The translations under genes were made by a program, and so were the position numbers. A DNA stretch of 64,000 bases from DATFTE01 sp963840665 (lineage in GTDB: Bacteria > Acidobacteriota > Terriglobia > Terriglobales > Acidobacteriaceae). This document shows positions 25,257 through 33,675 of the stretch, in pieces (the first letter of the stretch is position 1; every line of letters starts with the position of its first letter). The DNA lies in assembly GCA_963840665.1 (NCBI GenBank), contig CAWIZO010000006.1:186001-250000 (forward strand), read 5' to 3'. Under the pieces are notes generated by a model. That model saw nothing but the letters and a program-made list of their open reading frames with translations. It made no database searches and had not been told where the DNA came from.

Positions 25257-25955
25257 ATGTCCGTAAGCTCAAACAAATCTCGCGCGGTGGTTCTTCTCAG
25301 CGGCGGCATGGATTCGTGTGTTTGCGCAGTGCTGGCGGCCCGTGATCATGACGTGGCGGCCTTGCATATCAGCTATGGACAGCGGACGGAAGAACGGGAG
25401 CGGCGGGCTTTCCTGGGGATATGCGACCGATTGGGGATTCGCGAGCGATTGGTCGTGCGCAACGAGGCCTTGCGGGCGATCGGCGGCTCGGCGCTAACCG
25501 ACCCAGATATCGAGGTCCCCGAGTCCTCAGTGATCGGGCACGACATCCCCGTAACCTACGTTCCCTTCCGCAACGCGCATTTTCTGGCTGTGGCCGTGAG
25601 TTGGGCTGAGGTGCTGGACGCAGCCAAGGTCTATATCGGAGCAGTGGAGCAGGATAGTTCAGGGTATCCCGATTGCCGCCCAGCGTATTACGAAGCGTTC
25701 AACCAGGTCGTGAAAGCGGGCACGAAGGAGGGGAAAATCGAAATCGTCACTCCGCTGATTGCCATGCGGAAATCGCAGATTGTGAGCCTTGGCCTTGAAC
25801 TGGGCGCGCCCTTCGATTTAACGTGGTCTTGCTACAGTCAGGAAGACCGGGCGTGCGGCGTCTGCGATAGCTGTGTGCTGAGGCTGAGGGCGTTTCGCGA
25901 AGCGGGGACGGAAGATCGGATTGCCTACGATGTTCGCAAGGTCCAAACAGTGTAG
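25257..25955 (+). CDS. queC: 7-cyano-7-deazaguanine synthase QueC
   Basis: 232 residues. QueC uses ATP and ammonia to convert 7-carboxy-7-deazaguanine to preQ0. The PP-loop SGGMDS, the AALHISYGQRT strand, VPFRNAHFLAVAVSWAEVL and IYIGA-type YIGAVEQDSSGYPDCRP are present, plus the C-terminal zinc site CYSQEDRACGVCDSC. ATG 25257 is chosen because the frame upstream runs through the AT-rich repeat. No queF or tgt gene follows in this window, so whether preQ0 goes to queuosine or to DNA modification is open. Confidence 0.95.
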   Translation: MSVSSNKSRAVVLLSGGMDSCVCAVLAARDHDVAALHISYGQRTEERERRAFLGICDRLGIRERLVVRNEALRAIGGSALTDPDIEVPESSVIGHDIPVTYVPFRNAHFLAVAVSWAEVLDAAKVYIGAVEQDSSGYPDCRPAYYEAFNQVVKAGTKEGKIEIVTPLIAMRKSQIVSLGLELGAPFDLTWSCYSQEDRACGVCDSCVLRLRAFREAGTEDRIAYDVRKVQTV

Positions 25956-25956
25956 G

Positions 25957-26024
25957 GATTGTTGATTTTTGATTGTTGATTGGAACCGGTTTTAAATCAG
26001 CAATCAAAAATCGACAATCATCAA
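25957..26024. repeat. AT-rich word-iterated inverted repeat after queC
   Basis: Left arm 25957-25982 and right arm 25995-26024 share words and the TTTTCTTG.TGC tail with the copy before queC, although the loops differ. The two copies thus flank queC. Confidence 0.85.
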
Positions 26025-26054
26025 TGATTTTCTTGTGCCGGGAGGCCAATCGAT

Positions 26055-27221
26055 ATGAAACAACGCTGCATATTTATCCTGGTGGTCGTTGTGCTGGTGG
26101 GACTGTGCGCGGCTCCGGTTTTTGCCCAGGCGACGGGCACGGTGAAGGGCTTATGCAAAGACACAGAGGGAAAGCCGCTTGCGGGCGCGATCGTCGAGTG
26201 GACCAGCACTGAAACCGGCCGCAAATATTCTTTAAAGACCAACGGCAAAGGCGAGTACTTCTCGCTGGGCATTTCTCCGGGCAAATACAACGTGAAGCTG
26301 CTGGTAGACGGGAAAGAAATGTTCCACTTTAACAACGTCCCCGTCACCCTTGACGAGAACACTCTCGATTTCGATTTGAAGAAAGAACTTCAGAACCAGG
26401 CGACCGGCCAGGGCATGAGCGCCGAGGAGATGAAGAAGAAGCAGGAAGCGAGCGAAAAGGCCACCAAAGAGAACATGACCATCAAGCAGTTGAACGAGAA
26501 GCTGGCCACTTCCCGCGATGATATGAAGGCGGGAAATTTCGACGGCGCCATCCAGGAGATGACGGATGCGACTGCGCTCGATCCGCATCGCGACATTTTG
26601 TGGGCAACGTTGGGAGACGCAGACCGGGGCGCGGCAACGAAGCAGACGGATCCGGCAGAGAAGAGCAAGCGGCTGGATGGCGCCATCGATGCCTACCAGA
26701 AGGCAATTGCTGAAAAGCAGGCTGCGGCACAGGCGGGAGAGAAAGATCCAGACGCCAACAAGAAACTAGCGGCTTATTACAACAACCTTGGCGACGCCCA
26801 GGGCAAAGCCGGCAAGAGCGACGATGCCATTAAGTCTTACACGCAGGCGGCGCAGTTGGATCCGACGGCAGCTGGGCAGTACTACTTCAACTTGGGAGCG
26901 GTGCTAACCAATCAGAACAAAACCAATGATCCGACGCTGATACATAGCGCGGTCGACGCCTTCGATAAGGCAATCGCCGCGGATCCCACGAAAGCCGACG
27001 CGTATTACTACAAAGGAAACAACCTGGTGGGCTTGGCCACGTTGAAGGGAGACAAAATGGTGGCGCCGGATGGAACCGCAGAAGCGTTCCAGAAGTACTT
27101 GGAACTGCAGCCGACAGGTTCTCACGCGGAAGAGGCCAAGCAGATGCTCACCGTGATCGGAGCCACTGTCGAAACTTCCTTCGGAAAGCAGAAACAAAAA
27201 GCCCCGGTCAAGAAGCAATAA
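26055..27221 (+). CDS. Secreted protein with carboxypeptidase-regulatory-like and TPR domains
   Basis: 388 residues. A signal peptide ends at VFAQ. Residues 26-105 form a carboxypeptidase regulatory-like beta domain (GTVKGLCKDTEGKPLAGAIV, YFSLGISPGKYNVKLL). Residues about 150-370 contain tetratricopeptide repeats (AGNFDGAIQEMTDATALDPH, AYYNNLGDAQGKAGKSDDAI, YYFNLGAVLTNQ, AFDKAIAADPTKADAYYYKG). A Lys/Glu-rich segment links them. Probably a periplasmic scaffold protein. GGGAGG precedes ATG by 9 nt. A strong terminator follows at 27244. Confidence 0.85.
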   Translation: MKQRCIFILVVVVLVGLCAAPVFAQATGTVKGLCKDTEGKPLAGAIVEWTSTETGRKYSLKTNGKGEYFSLGISPGKYNVKLLVDGKEMFHFNNVPVTLDENTLDFDLKKELQNQATGQGMSAEEMKKKQEASEKATKENMTIKQLNEKLATSRDDMKAGNFDGAIQEMTDATALDPHRDILWATLGDADRGAATKQTDPAEKSKRLDGAIDAYQKAIAEKQAAAQAGEKDPDANKKLAAYYNNLGDAQGKAGKSDDAIKSYTQAAQLDPTAAGQYYFNLGAVLTNQNKTNDPTLIHSAVDAFDKAIAADPTKADAYYYKGNNLVGLATLKGDKMVAPDGTAEAFQKYLELQPTGSHAEEAKQMLTVIGATVETSFGKQKQKAPVKKQ

Positions 27222-27243
27222 GGGCATTATCTAGTGCGAATTT

Positions 27244-27270
27244 AGGGCGGCTCCGGCCGCCCTTTTTCTT
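27244..27270 (+). terminator. Rho-independent terminator
   Basis: Perfect 8-bp stem AGGGCGGC/GCCGCCCT with loop TCCG, followed by TTTTTCTT. It terminates the TPR-protein transcript. Confidence 0.9.
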
Positions 27271-27437
27271 GGTAGTCAGCTTCCATCTCATTCCTGGTCA
27301 ATGGGTTACGAAGGTCTATGTCCATGTCGTTCTTCGTGGAATGCGGCTTTCAAATCGGCTAGATTGGATTCCGGGCGTGATTTCATGCCCGGGGCATCCC
27401 CTCCCTGAGCGCGCCTTGTCTTCCCCAAAGGAAGCTT

Positions 27438-28589
27438 ATGGTGGCAGCAACCGGCAGTGCACCGATTGCCGTTGAACTCGACAAGTATCCGTCCGGCTCG
27501 GGCGCCGTGCCCACGACAGTACTGCTGGGGGCCATGTTGCGCGCCAGCGAGCAGGTTAGCGATCTGATTTTTTCGCCGGGAAGGCCGCCTCAGATTGAGG
27601 TGTTGGGACAGCTGATCGCGGTGCAGATTCCTGGTTTGTCGTTGATGAGCGCCGACGATACCCGCCGCCTGGCCGCCGATCTGATTGGGAGCAACAAGCA
27701 GGCCATCACCCTGCTGCGCGAGCAGGGGTCGTGCGATATTTCCTACGGGCTGCCCGGAGTGGCGCGGTTTCGCGTAAATGTGTTTATTCAACGCGGAAGT
27801 TGCGCGGTGATTATGCGCGTGATTCCAACGGCGATCCCGAGCTTCGCGGGATTGGGTCTGCCGGAAAAATTAAATGAAATCGCGAACCTGCGCGATGGAA
27901 TCGTGCTGGTCACCGGTCCCCGAGGATCGGGGAAGTCGTCGACGCTGGCGGCACTGCTCGATTGCATCAACCAGCAGCAAACTTGTCACATCATTACGAT
28001 TGAAGATCCGATCGAGTTTCTGCACAACCACAAGCGGGCGACCATTCACCAGCGGGAACTGCACAGCGACACTCCGAATTTCGGACTGGCGCTGCGCGCA
28101 GCTTTGCGGCAGGCGCCCAAAGTGATTCTGGTGGGCGAACTGCGTGACCGTGAGACCATGGAAATGGTGGTGGAAGCGGCGGAGACAGGGCACCTTGTGT
28201 TGTCGAGCGTGAACACGGTAGACGCGGCGAAAACGGTCGAGAGAATCGTGGGCGCGTTTGCTCCGGTCGAGCAATCCTCGATGCGCGGGAGACTGGCGAA
28301 GACGCTGAGGCATGTGGTGGCGCAGCGGCTCTTGCCTCGCAAGGATGGCACCGGTCGCGTGGCAGCGTTTGAGATTCTGAAAGTCAGCCCGCGTGCGCAC
28401 CAGTACATTGAGAGTGCAGGTCTGGTGGGGCAGAGCCTGCTGCAACTGATGAAAGAAGGCGCAGCCGAGGGCATGCAGCACTTTGATGGTGAGATCGCGA
28501 AGCTGGTGAGTGATGGCGTGGTCGATCCGGAAGTCGCGCTCGCGTATGCGACGGAGCCTGAGGAGTTGCAAGCGGTTCTTGCGCAGTAG
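27438..28589 (+). CDS. PilT-like type IV pilus retraction ATPase
   Basis: 383 residues. Type II/IV secretion ATPase of the PilT/PilU group, which retracts pili for twitching motility or DNA uptake. Motifs: Walker A VTGPRGSGKSST, Asp box IITIEDPIEF, Walker B VILVGELRD, His box ETGHLVLSSVNT. The N-terminal domain has DLIFSPGRPPQIEVLGQL, the usual PilT start. A 25-residue extension precedes it. AAGGAAG before the ATG supports the start. Other pilus genes are absent here, so it is a stand-alone copy. Confidence 0.9.
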   Translation: MVAATGSAPIAVELDKYPSGSGAVPTTVLLGAMLRASEQVSDLIFSPGRPPQIEVLGQLIAVQIPGLSLMSADDTRRLAADLIGSNKQAITLLREQGSCDISYGLPGVARFRVNVFIQRGSCAVIMRVIPTAIPSFAGLGLPEKLNEIANLRDGIVLVTGPRGSGKSSTLAALLDCINQQQTCHIITIEDPIEFLHNHKRATIHQRELHSDTPNFGLALRAALRQAPKVILVGELRDRETMEMVVEAAETGHLVLSSVNTVDAAKTVERIVGAFAPVEQSSMRGRLAKTLRHVVAQRLLPRKDGTGRVAAFEILKVSPRAHQYIESAGLVGQSLLQLMKEGAAEGMQHFDGEIAKLVSDGVVDPEVALAYATEPEELQAVLAQ

Positions 28590-28591
28590 AT

Positions 28592-28706
28592 TTCATTTCC
28601 GATTTTCAATTTCCAATTGCCAATTGAATCCCCCGCTGCTCCTGTGGTTCTCGAAGAATCTGACCTGTATTTCAAATTGGCAATCGGCAATTGAAAATCA
28701 GCAATC
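28592..28706. repeat. Word-iterated inverted repeat (CAATTTCCAATTGCC set)
   Basis: Left arm 28592-28629 (ATTTTCAATTTCCAATTGCC) and right arm 28671-28706 (AATTGGCAATCGGCAATTGA) pair imperfectly around a 41-nt GC-richer loop. The repeat's right arm supplies the TTGAAA that could serve as the moeA -35 box. Confidence 0.8.
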
Positions 28707-28721
28707 CGCTTGTCGTATGAT
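28691..28721 (+). promoter_or_regulatory. moeA promoter
   Basis: TTGAAA at 28691-28696 and TATGAT at 28716-28721, spaced 19 nt, then 8 nt to ATG. No Shine-Dalgarno in the normal position, so the mRNA may be leaderless. The -35 lies inside a repeat arm. Confidence 0.45.
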
Positions 28722-28729
28722 CGGGGCTT

Positions 28730-29983
28730 ATGGCTGCGCTGCCTGAACCCGATCTTGTTCTCTCCTTCGAAGAGGCCCGCCACGTAGTGGAAACACACGC
28801 GGCGGGAGTGCGTCCGCATGGCAAAGAGTTGGTGGAATTGCTAGACGCTGCCGGGCAGATTTTGGCCGAAGCCGTCGTCGCCGACCGCAACTTCCCTCCT
28901 TTCCGCAGAGCCACGCGCGATGGATATGCGCTGCGCGCAGCAGACCTGGCACACCTTCCCGCTACGCTTGAGGTGGTTGGCGAGATCAAGGCAGGAGCGT
29001 CGTTAGTTGAGTCGGCGATTCGTGTGGGATCGGGACAAGCCGCATCGATCATGACAGGGGCCCCGGCACCTGAGGGGGCAGACGCGATTGTGATGGTTGA
29101 GTACACGTCGCGCGACGGAAACCGGGTCTCGGTCAGCAGGGGCGTTGGCTCAGGAGATAACGTTGTGCCAGTCGGCTCAGAGGCGAAGCGTGGAGAGCGC
29201 CTGCTTGAGCCTGGGATACGGCTCGACCATGCGGCGATCGCGGTTGCGGCATCGGTGGGAAGGTCGCATCTGTTGGTGTATTCAAAGCCGCAAGTTGCGG
29301 TGCTTTCGACCGGAGACGAACTGGTAGAGATCGAAGTGCCTCCTGGCCCCAACCAGATTCGCAACTCCAACAGTTATTCGCTGGCGGCGCAGATCAAAGA
29401 AGCCGGGGGAGAACCGGTGCTGCTACCCATTGCGCGGGATGAGTCTCTGCGGCTGCGGGAATTGATCGCCGACGGGCTAGAGTCAGACTTGCTGCTGCTC
29501 ACCGGCGGAGTGTCGATGGGTAAGTACGATCTGGTCGAGCAGGTGCTCGCGGAGTTCGGTGCGGAGTTCTTTTTTACGGGGGCACGGATTCAGCCGGGGA
29601 AACCGATTGTGTTCGGGCGCATTCCGGCCGGCGGGGGTGGCGACGCTACTTATTTCTTCGGACTGCCGGGGAATCCTGTGTCAACGATGGTGACTTTTGA
29701 GCTGTTCGCGCGGCCGATGCTGGAAGCGCTGGCGGGCATGATTGCACGCAAGCTGGTATTTCTGCATGCGCGGTTGAAATCCGACATCAAGACCAAGATT
29801 GGGTTGAAGAGGTTTCTGCCTGCCGTAGTATCGGGAGAATTCGAGCACGCCGAAGTGGAATTGGCGCGATGGGAAGGTTCGGGGGACATCGCGTCCACGG
29901 CGCGAGCGAATGCATACATTGTGATTCCTCCGGATCGGGAAAGGATTCCGGCGGGGGAGTGGGTGGCGGTATTGGTGCGGTAG
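28730..29983 (+). CDS. moeA: Molybdopterin molybdenumtransferase MoeA
   Basis: 417 residues. MoeA inserts molybdate into adenylated molybdopterin. Motifs: FPPFRRATRDGYALRAADL, ASIMTGAPAPEGADAIVMVE, VLSTGDELVE, GPNQIRNSNSYSLAAQIKEA, LLTGGVSMGKYDLVEQVL and GLPGNPVSTMVTFELFARP. Full length for the family. It is the first of three molybdenum-cofactor genes spread over 5 kb (moaC, mogA follow). Expression may start at a promoter directly before the ATG. Confidence 0.96.
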   Translation: MAALPEPDLVLSFEEARHVVETHAAGVRPHGKELVELLDAAGQILAEAVVADRNFPPFRRATRDGYALRAADLAHLPATLEVVGEIKAGASLVESAIRVGSGQAASIMTGAPAPEGADAIVMVEYTSRDGNRVSVSRGVGSGDNVVPVGSEAKRGERLLEPGIRLDHAAIAVAASVGRSHLLVYSKPQVAVLSTGDELVEIEVPPGPNQIRNSNSYSLAAQIKEAGGEPVLLPIARDESLRLRELIADGLESDLLLLTGGVSMGKYDLVEQVLAEFGAEFFFTGARIQPGKPIVFGRIPAGGGGDATYFFGLPGNPVSTMVTFELFARPMLEALAGMIARKLVFLHARLKSDIKTKIGLKRFLPAVVSGEFEHAEVELARWEGSGDIASTARANAYIVIPPDRERIPAGEWVAVLVR

Positions 29984-30044
29984 GGATGTTCTGATCCGCG
30001 ATGAAACTTTAGAACCTGTTCGGATTGCGGGACGGTGTGCTGCC

Positions 30045-30088
30045 TCCCACCCTTGCCGCAAAAGGCGCGCGGCAAGGATGGGGTACCC
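30045..30088. repeat. Hairpin repeat, TCCCACC..GGTGGGG family (copy 2)
   Basis: TCCCACCCTTGCCGC (30045-30059) pairs with GCGGCAAGGATGGGG (30069-30083), loop AAAAGGCGC, followed by TACCC and GGTGGGGGG. Only one mismatch in the stem. Confidence 0.85.
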
Positions 30089-30154
30089 CTCGGTGGGGGG
30101 TGCACGTGGTTTGTGTAGAATTGGCTCTCGTATGTTTGGACTTGGAGGTCGACT

Positions 30155-31720
30155 ATGGTTCGACCCAGAGCGGCGCTGCTGATTTTCGTTCTGATGGTGA
30201 GCCTCCTGGTTTATCCGCAAAAGAACTCCACCCCTGAAAAAGAAACCAAGACATCGCAATATGTTTCCTCGGAACGACTATTGCAGCGCACTTACTTGCT
30301 TAGTAAAGAACTTCCGCCTGAGGAGCGGGTGTGGCTTCTTACGGAACTAATCATGCCCTCAGCGAAGTGGCATCCGGCATTGATGCGTCCGTGGACAGAA
30401 GAGGTGTTTCGTCTGGCACTGCAGTTATCGCCTGGCTATGACCGGGTGGTGACGCAGAAAAATGCGGCGACGGCGATGGGATGGATCGATATTCAGCGCG
30501 CGCTGCAGATGCTGAATCAATGCGAGGCGCCGAGTCCGACCGACAGCGATGCGGAAGACGTACGCGACGTGGCGGCTCGAACCATCTTCTTGCGCTACTG
30601 GCAAACTGACGGGATGAGTGGCCTCCCCAAAATTCAACGAACCGCCGACCATCTTGGCGACACTGGTGAATATCCATTTGGGGCGATGGTTCCGGTGATT
30701 CAGGGGGTTAGCGCCAAGGATCCCGCGAAGAGTTCCGCATTGATTAGCGAAGCGGTCACTTTCTACCAGCGCGGGACGAAGTTTGAGATGACGAATTACG
30801 AGTTCGTTGATTTCCTGAAGCAGGTAAAACCGCTCATGCCGCTCTTTACGCGGCGACAACCGTTAGAGGCGCTGGTGAAGGCGCTCACTTCAGATGCAGG
30901 CGAGAAAGAAGATCGCCAGTGGAGGATACGGGTCTACACCGACAAGGGAGTAGCTGAATTTCATACTCAGAACGCGCAATTGCTGTTCGATATTCTTCCG
31001 ATGATTCGCGAAGTGGATCCGGAGTGGGCTCAGCGATTGGTCGAGCAACTTCAAGAGCTGGCCCAAGCGGATGCGGCAAGGGGCAAGGTCCTGAATTCCG
31101 AAGGGGGAATCGTCATGAAGAATCCCGACAATCCTCCTTCGGCGGCGGAAGTTGCTGCGAAGGAGCAGTCGTTGTTGGAACTGGGCAGGCTCGATCAGAT
31201 ACAGGAGATCGCGGCGAAAGATCCGAACCAGGCGCTGACTCTGGCGACCTCCATCGGCGACCCAGCGCGCCATGCCATGGGAATGGCGTATGCGGCCGCG
31301 GGCTTCGGCGATCATCCAGATCAAGCCCTGCAAATGTTAAGCCAGTCGCAGCAATCGCTGGCCGCGATGAAAAAGAGTGGTGAGAAACTCGATACGTACG
31401 TGGCGATCGCCGAGTCGGCGGCCTCGCTGCACGATCTCGCGTTGGCTCGCGATGCGGTCGAGAAAGGTTTCGACCTGGGCGAGCAGGCGTATGAAGAATC
31501 GCGTAAAGAACATCCCGAGTGGCACGGATACGAGTGGGATGGCCAGGATGCGATGCAAAAGCTGACGGAGATTGGAACGCGGTTGGATCCGACCCACGTG
31601 ATCGGCCGAGTTCAGGCGATTCGCGACCACACCCTGCAAGGCTACATGCTGGTGTCAGCGGCGCGGGCGCTGGATGAGGACAAGGTCGGGGGTTGGGGCT
31701 CGGCATTCCAAGGTTCCTAA
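30155..31720 (+). CDS. Secreted helical-repeat protein of unknown function
   Basis: 521 residues with an N-terminal signal peptide (RAALLIFVLMVSLLVYPQ). The rest is almost all alpha-helical with TPR/HEAT-like periodicity (RALQMLNQCEAPSP, NQALTLATSIGDPARHAMGM, DQALQMLSQSQQSLAAMKKS, SLHDLALARDAVEKGFDLGE). No catalytic motif is visible. Long proteins of this kind recur in Acidobacteria, with unknown function. GGAGGT 5 nt before ATG fixes the start. The hairpin repeat lies 70 nt upstream and another follows before moaC. Confidence 0.7.
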   Translation: MVRPRAALLIFVLMVSLLVYPQKNSTPEKETKTSQYVSSERLLQRTYLLSKELPPEERVWLLTELIMPSAKWHPALMRPWTEEVFRLALQLSPGYDRVVTQKNAATAMGWIDIQRALQMLNQCEAPSPTDSDAEDVRDVAARTIFLRYWQTDGMSGLPKIQRTADHLGDTGEYPFGAMVPVIQGVSAKDPAKSSALISEAVTFYQRGTKFEMTNYEFVDFLKQVKPLMPLFTRRQPLEALVKALTSDAGEKEDRQWRIRVYTDKGVAEFHTQNAQLLFDILPMIREVDPEWAQRLVEQLQELAQADAARGKVLNSEGGIVMKNPDNPPSAAEVAAKEQSLLELGRLDQIQEIAAKDPNQALTLATSIGDPARHAMGMAYAAAGFGDHPDQALQMLSQSQQSLAAMKKSGEKLDTYVAIAESAASLHDLALARDAVEKGFDLGEQAYEESRKEHPEWHGYEWDGQDAMQKLTEIGTRLDPTHVIGRVQAIRDHTLQGYMLVSAARALDEDKVGGWGSAFQGS

Positions 31721-31799
31721 AACTTAAGAGACGCAGTCGAATTGTGCGTGTCGATAGCAGATTTCTGCTTGCGGTCGGAAATCACGAGGGTTTGTGGAA

Positions 31800-31835
31800 T
31801 CCCACCTTTGCAAAAAACGCAGAGGTGGGGCACCC
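31800..31835. repeat. Hairpin repeat, TCCCACC..GGTGGGG family (copy 3)
   Basis: TCCCACCTTTGC (31800-31811) pairs with GCAGAGGTGGGG (31819-31830), loop AAAAAAC, followed by CACCC and GGTGGG. It lies 55 nt upstream of moaC. Confidence 0.85.
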
Positions 31836-31889
31836 TGCGGTGGGTCGTTCAAACTTTGAAACCTGAAACATTTATTATGTACTGTCGCC

Positions 31890-32372
31890 ATGGCCAAGAA
31901 GCTCTCTCACTACGATCGCACCGGACGCGCCCGCATGGTGGATGTGTCTGCCAAAGCGGTGAGCAAGCGTGAAGCCGAGGCCAGCGCTTTCGTGGCATTG
32001 AAGCCGGCGGTGCTTGAAGCGTTGCCGAAAAATCCCAAAGGCGATCCGCTGGAAGTCGCGCGGTTGGCCGGAATCATGGCGGCGAAGAAAACTTCCGATT
32101 TAATCCCGATGTGCCATCCCTTGCCGCTTTCGCACGTTGATGTGACTCTGCGCGTGTGCGAGAATGGCGTCGCTGTTGCCTCAAAAGTAACGACCACCGC
32201 CGTGACTGGAGTGGAAATGGAAGCTCTGGTGGCGGCGAGCGTCGCCGCGCTGACGGTGTACGATATGTGCAAGGCCCTGGACAAGGGAATTGAGATCCGC
32301 GAAATTGTGCTGGAGCGGAAGTCCGGGGGAAAGAGCGGCGATTACGTTCGCTCGCGGAAGAAGAAATCGTAA
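31890..32372 (+). CDS. moaC: Cyclic pyranopterin monophosphate synthase MoaC
   Basis: 160 residues. MoaC forms cyclic pyranopterin monophosphate, the first stable intermediate of molybdenum cofactor. Motifs: LSHYDRTGRARMVDVSAKAV, AGIMAAKKTSDLIPMCHPLP, VDVTLRV, TTAVTGVEMEALVAASVAAL and YDMCKALDKG. The active-site Lys and the MCHPLPLSHV segment are present. Normal family length with a basic tail. The response regulator starts 9 nt after the stop, so the two are probably co-transcribed. Confidence 0.96.
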   Translation: MAKKLSHYDRTGRARMVDVSAKAVSKREAEASAFVALKPAVLEALPKNPKGDPLEVARLAGIMAAKKTSDLIPMCHPLPLSHVDVTLRVCENGVAVASKVTTTAVTGVEMEALVAASVAALTVYDMCKALDKGIEIREIVLERKSGGKSGDYVRSRKKKS

Positions 32373-32381
32373 TACCCGGGC

Positions 32382-33146
32382 ATGCCGAACAACGTCAAAG
32401 TCCTTCTGGTCGACGACAATCCCATGGTTCTGGGGATGCTGCGCGGGGCGTTGGCCCCGCTCGCCATCGTCTCAACCGCCACCGATTCGGCTGATGCGTT
32501 GGTCAAAGCGATCGACGATCCTCCTGACTTGTTGGTCAGCGACTACCGCATGCCGGGCATGGACGGCCGCCAGTTGGTGGAGCGGCTGCGAAGCCGTCCT
32601 GCGATGGCGGGGCTGTCGGTGATTCTGCTGGCGACCAAGGCGGACATCACTGAGAAGCTGTCGGCCCAGGATCACCCGGTGGATGACTTCGTCGAGAAAC
32701 CATTCTTCCTCAAAGAAGCGACGCAACGAATCAAGCGCGTGATCGATAAGATTGCCCTCGAAAAGATGGCGAGGTCGGTTGCCTCCGACGGGCAGGTGCG
32801 CGGCAGTTTGTCGCAGATGAACGTGATTGACCTTGTGCAGTCGCTCGAAATGGGACGCAAGAGCTGTGCACTGACCTTCACCAACGAGAACGAAAAGTGC
32901 GAAATGTATTTCGTCGAAGGCCAGGTGACGCACGCCGAATATGGCGATCTGACCGGCGATAAAGCTGTGTTCAAGGTGCTGCGCTGGACGAGCGGCAACT
33001 TCCAGATGGACTTCGAAGGCAAGACCACGAAACAAACTACGCAGTTGAACACCCAGGGGTTGCTGATGGAAGGGTTGCGTTTGCTGGACGAATCCGCTCG
33101 CGAGGGCGGAGGCGCGGAGGAAGAAGATGTCCTCCTCGACACCTGA
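32382..33146 (+). CDS. Response regulator with DUF4388 (PATAN) domain
   Basis: 254 residues. Residues 1-122 are a receiver domain: acidic pair VDDN near residue 10, acceptor Asp in VSDYRMPGMDG near 53, Thr/Ser region LLATK and Lys in FVEKPF. Residues about 140-240 are a DUF4388 domain (GSLSQMNVIDLVQSLEMGRK, FVEGQVTHAEYGDL, GNFQMDFEG), which often mediates protein contacts in signalling of gliding and pilus systems. No DNA-binding domain. It lies between moaC and mogA and overlaps mogA by 20 nt. No kinase is nearby. Confidence 0.9.
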   Translation: MPNNVKVLLVDDNPMVLGMLRGALAPLAIVSTATDSADALVKAIDDPPDLLVSDYRMPGMDGRQLVERLRSRPAMAGLSVILLATKADITEKLSAQDHPVDDFVEKPFFLKEATQRIKRVIDKIALEKMARSVASDGQVRGSLSQMNVIDLVQSLEMGRKSCALTFTNENEKCEMYFVEGQVTHAEYGDLTGDKAVFKVLRWTSGNFQMDFEGKTTKQTTQLNTQGLLMEGLRLLDESAREGGGAEEEDVLLDT

Positions 33147-33624
33147 GGTTCTCACCGCAGCGGTTCTTACCGTCAGTGATTCTTCCGCGCGCGGCGAACG
33201 AGAAGATCTTTCCGGGCCCGCCGTAGCCGAGGTTCTCACCCGACAAAATTTTCAAGTGGTGGTGCGAGAGATCGTGCCCGACGAGCGGACTGCAATTGCA
33301 GCCGTGATCGTGAAGCTGGCGTTGCAAGCGCGCCTGGTCGTGACCACAGGAGGAACGGGAATCGCGAAGCGGGACGTGACTCCGGAAGCGACGCGCGCGG
33401 TGTGCGATCGCTTGCTGGAAGGTGTGGCCGAACGAATGCGGATCGAGGGCTCAAAGAAGACTCCCTTTGCGGCATTAAGCCGAGGGCTGTGCGGGGTAAA
33501 GGGAGAGTCGATCATTCTCAATGTCCCCGGAAGTCCTAAAGGTGCGGTGGAGTCATTGGAAGCGGTGGTGGAATTGCTGCCGCACGCGTTGCAGTTGTTG
33601 GGTGGGAATACGGAGCATGAGTGA
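33127..33624 (+). CDS. mog: Molybdopterin adenylyltransferase (MogA/MoaB family)
   Basis: 165 residues. The enzyme adenylates molybdopterin before molybdenum insertion by MoeA. Motifs: AVLTVSDSSARGEREDLSGP, RLVVTTGGTGIAKRDVTPEA, PFAALSRGLCGVKGESIILN and VPGSPKGAVESLEAVVELLP. The start overlaps the preceding response-regulator gene and has GGAGGAAGAAG before ATG, so translation is probably coupled. MogA and MoaB types cannot be told apart with certainty from sequence alone. Confidence 0.93.
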   Translation: MSSSTPEVLTAAVLTVSDSSARGEREDLSGPAVAEVLTRQNFQVVVREIVPDERTAIAAVIVKLALQARLVVTTGGTGIAKRDVTPEATRAVCDRLLEGVAERMRIEGSKKTPFAALSRGLCGVKGESIILNVPGSPKGAVESLEAVVELLPHALQLLGGNTEHE

Positions 33625-33675
33625 CGCGTGCCCTCGCTCCGCTTGGGGACGGACGAGGGGTCCGTCGCGACATGT

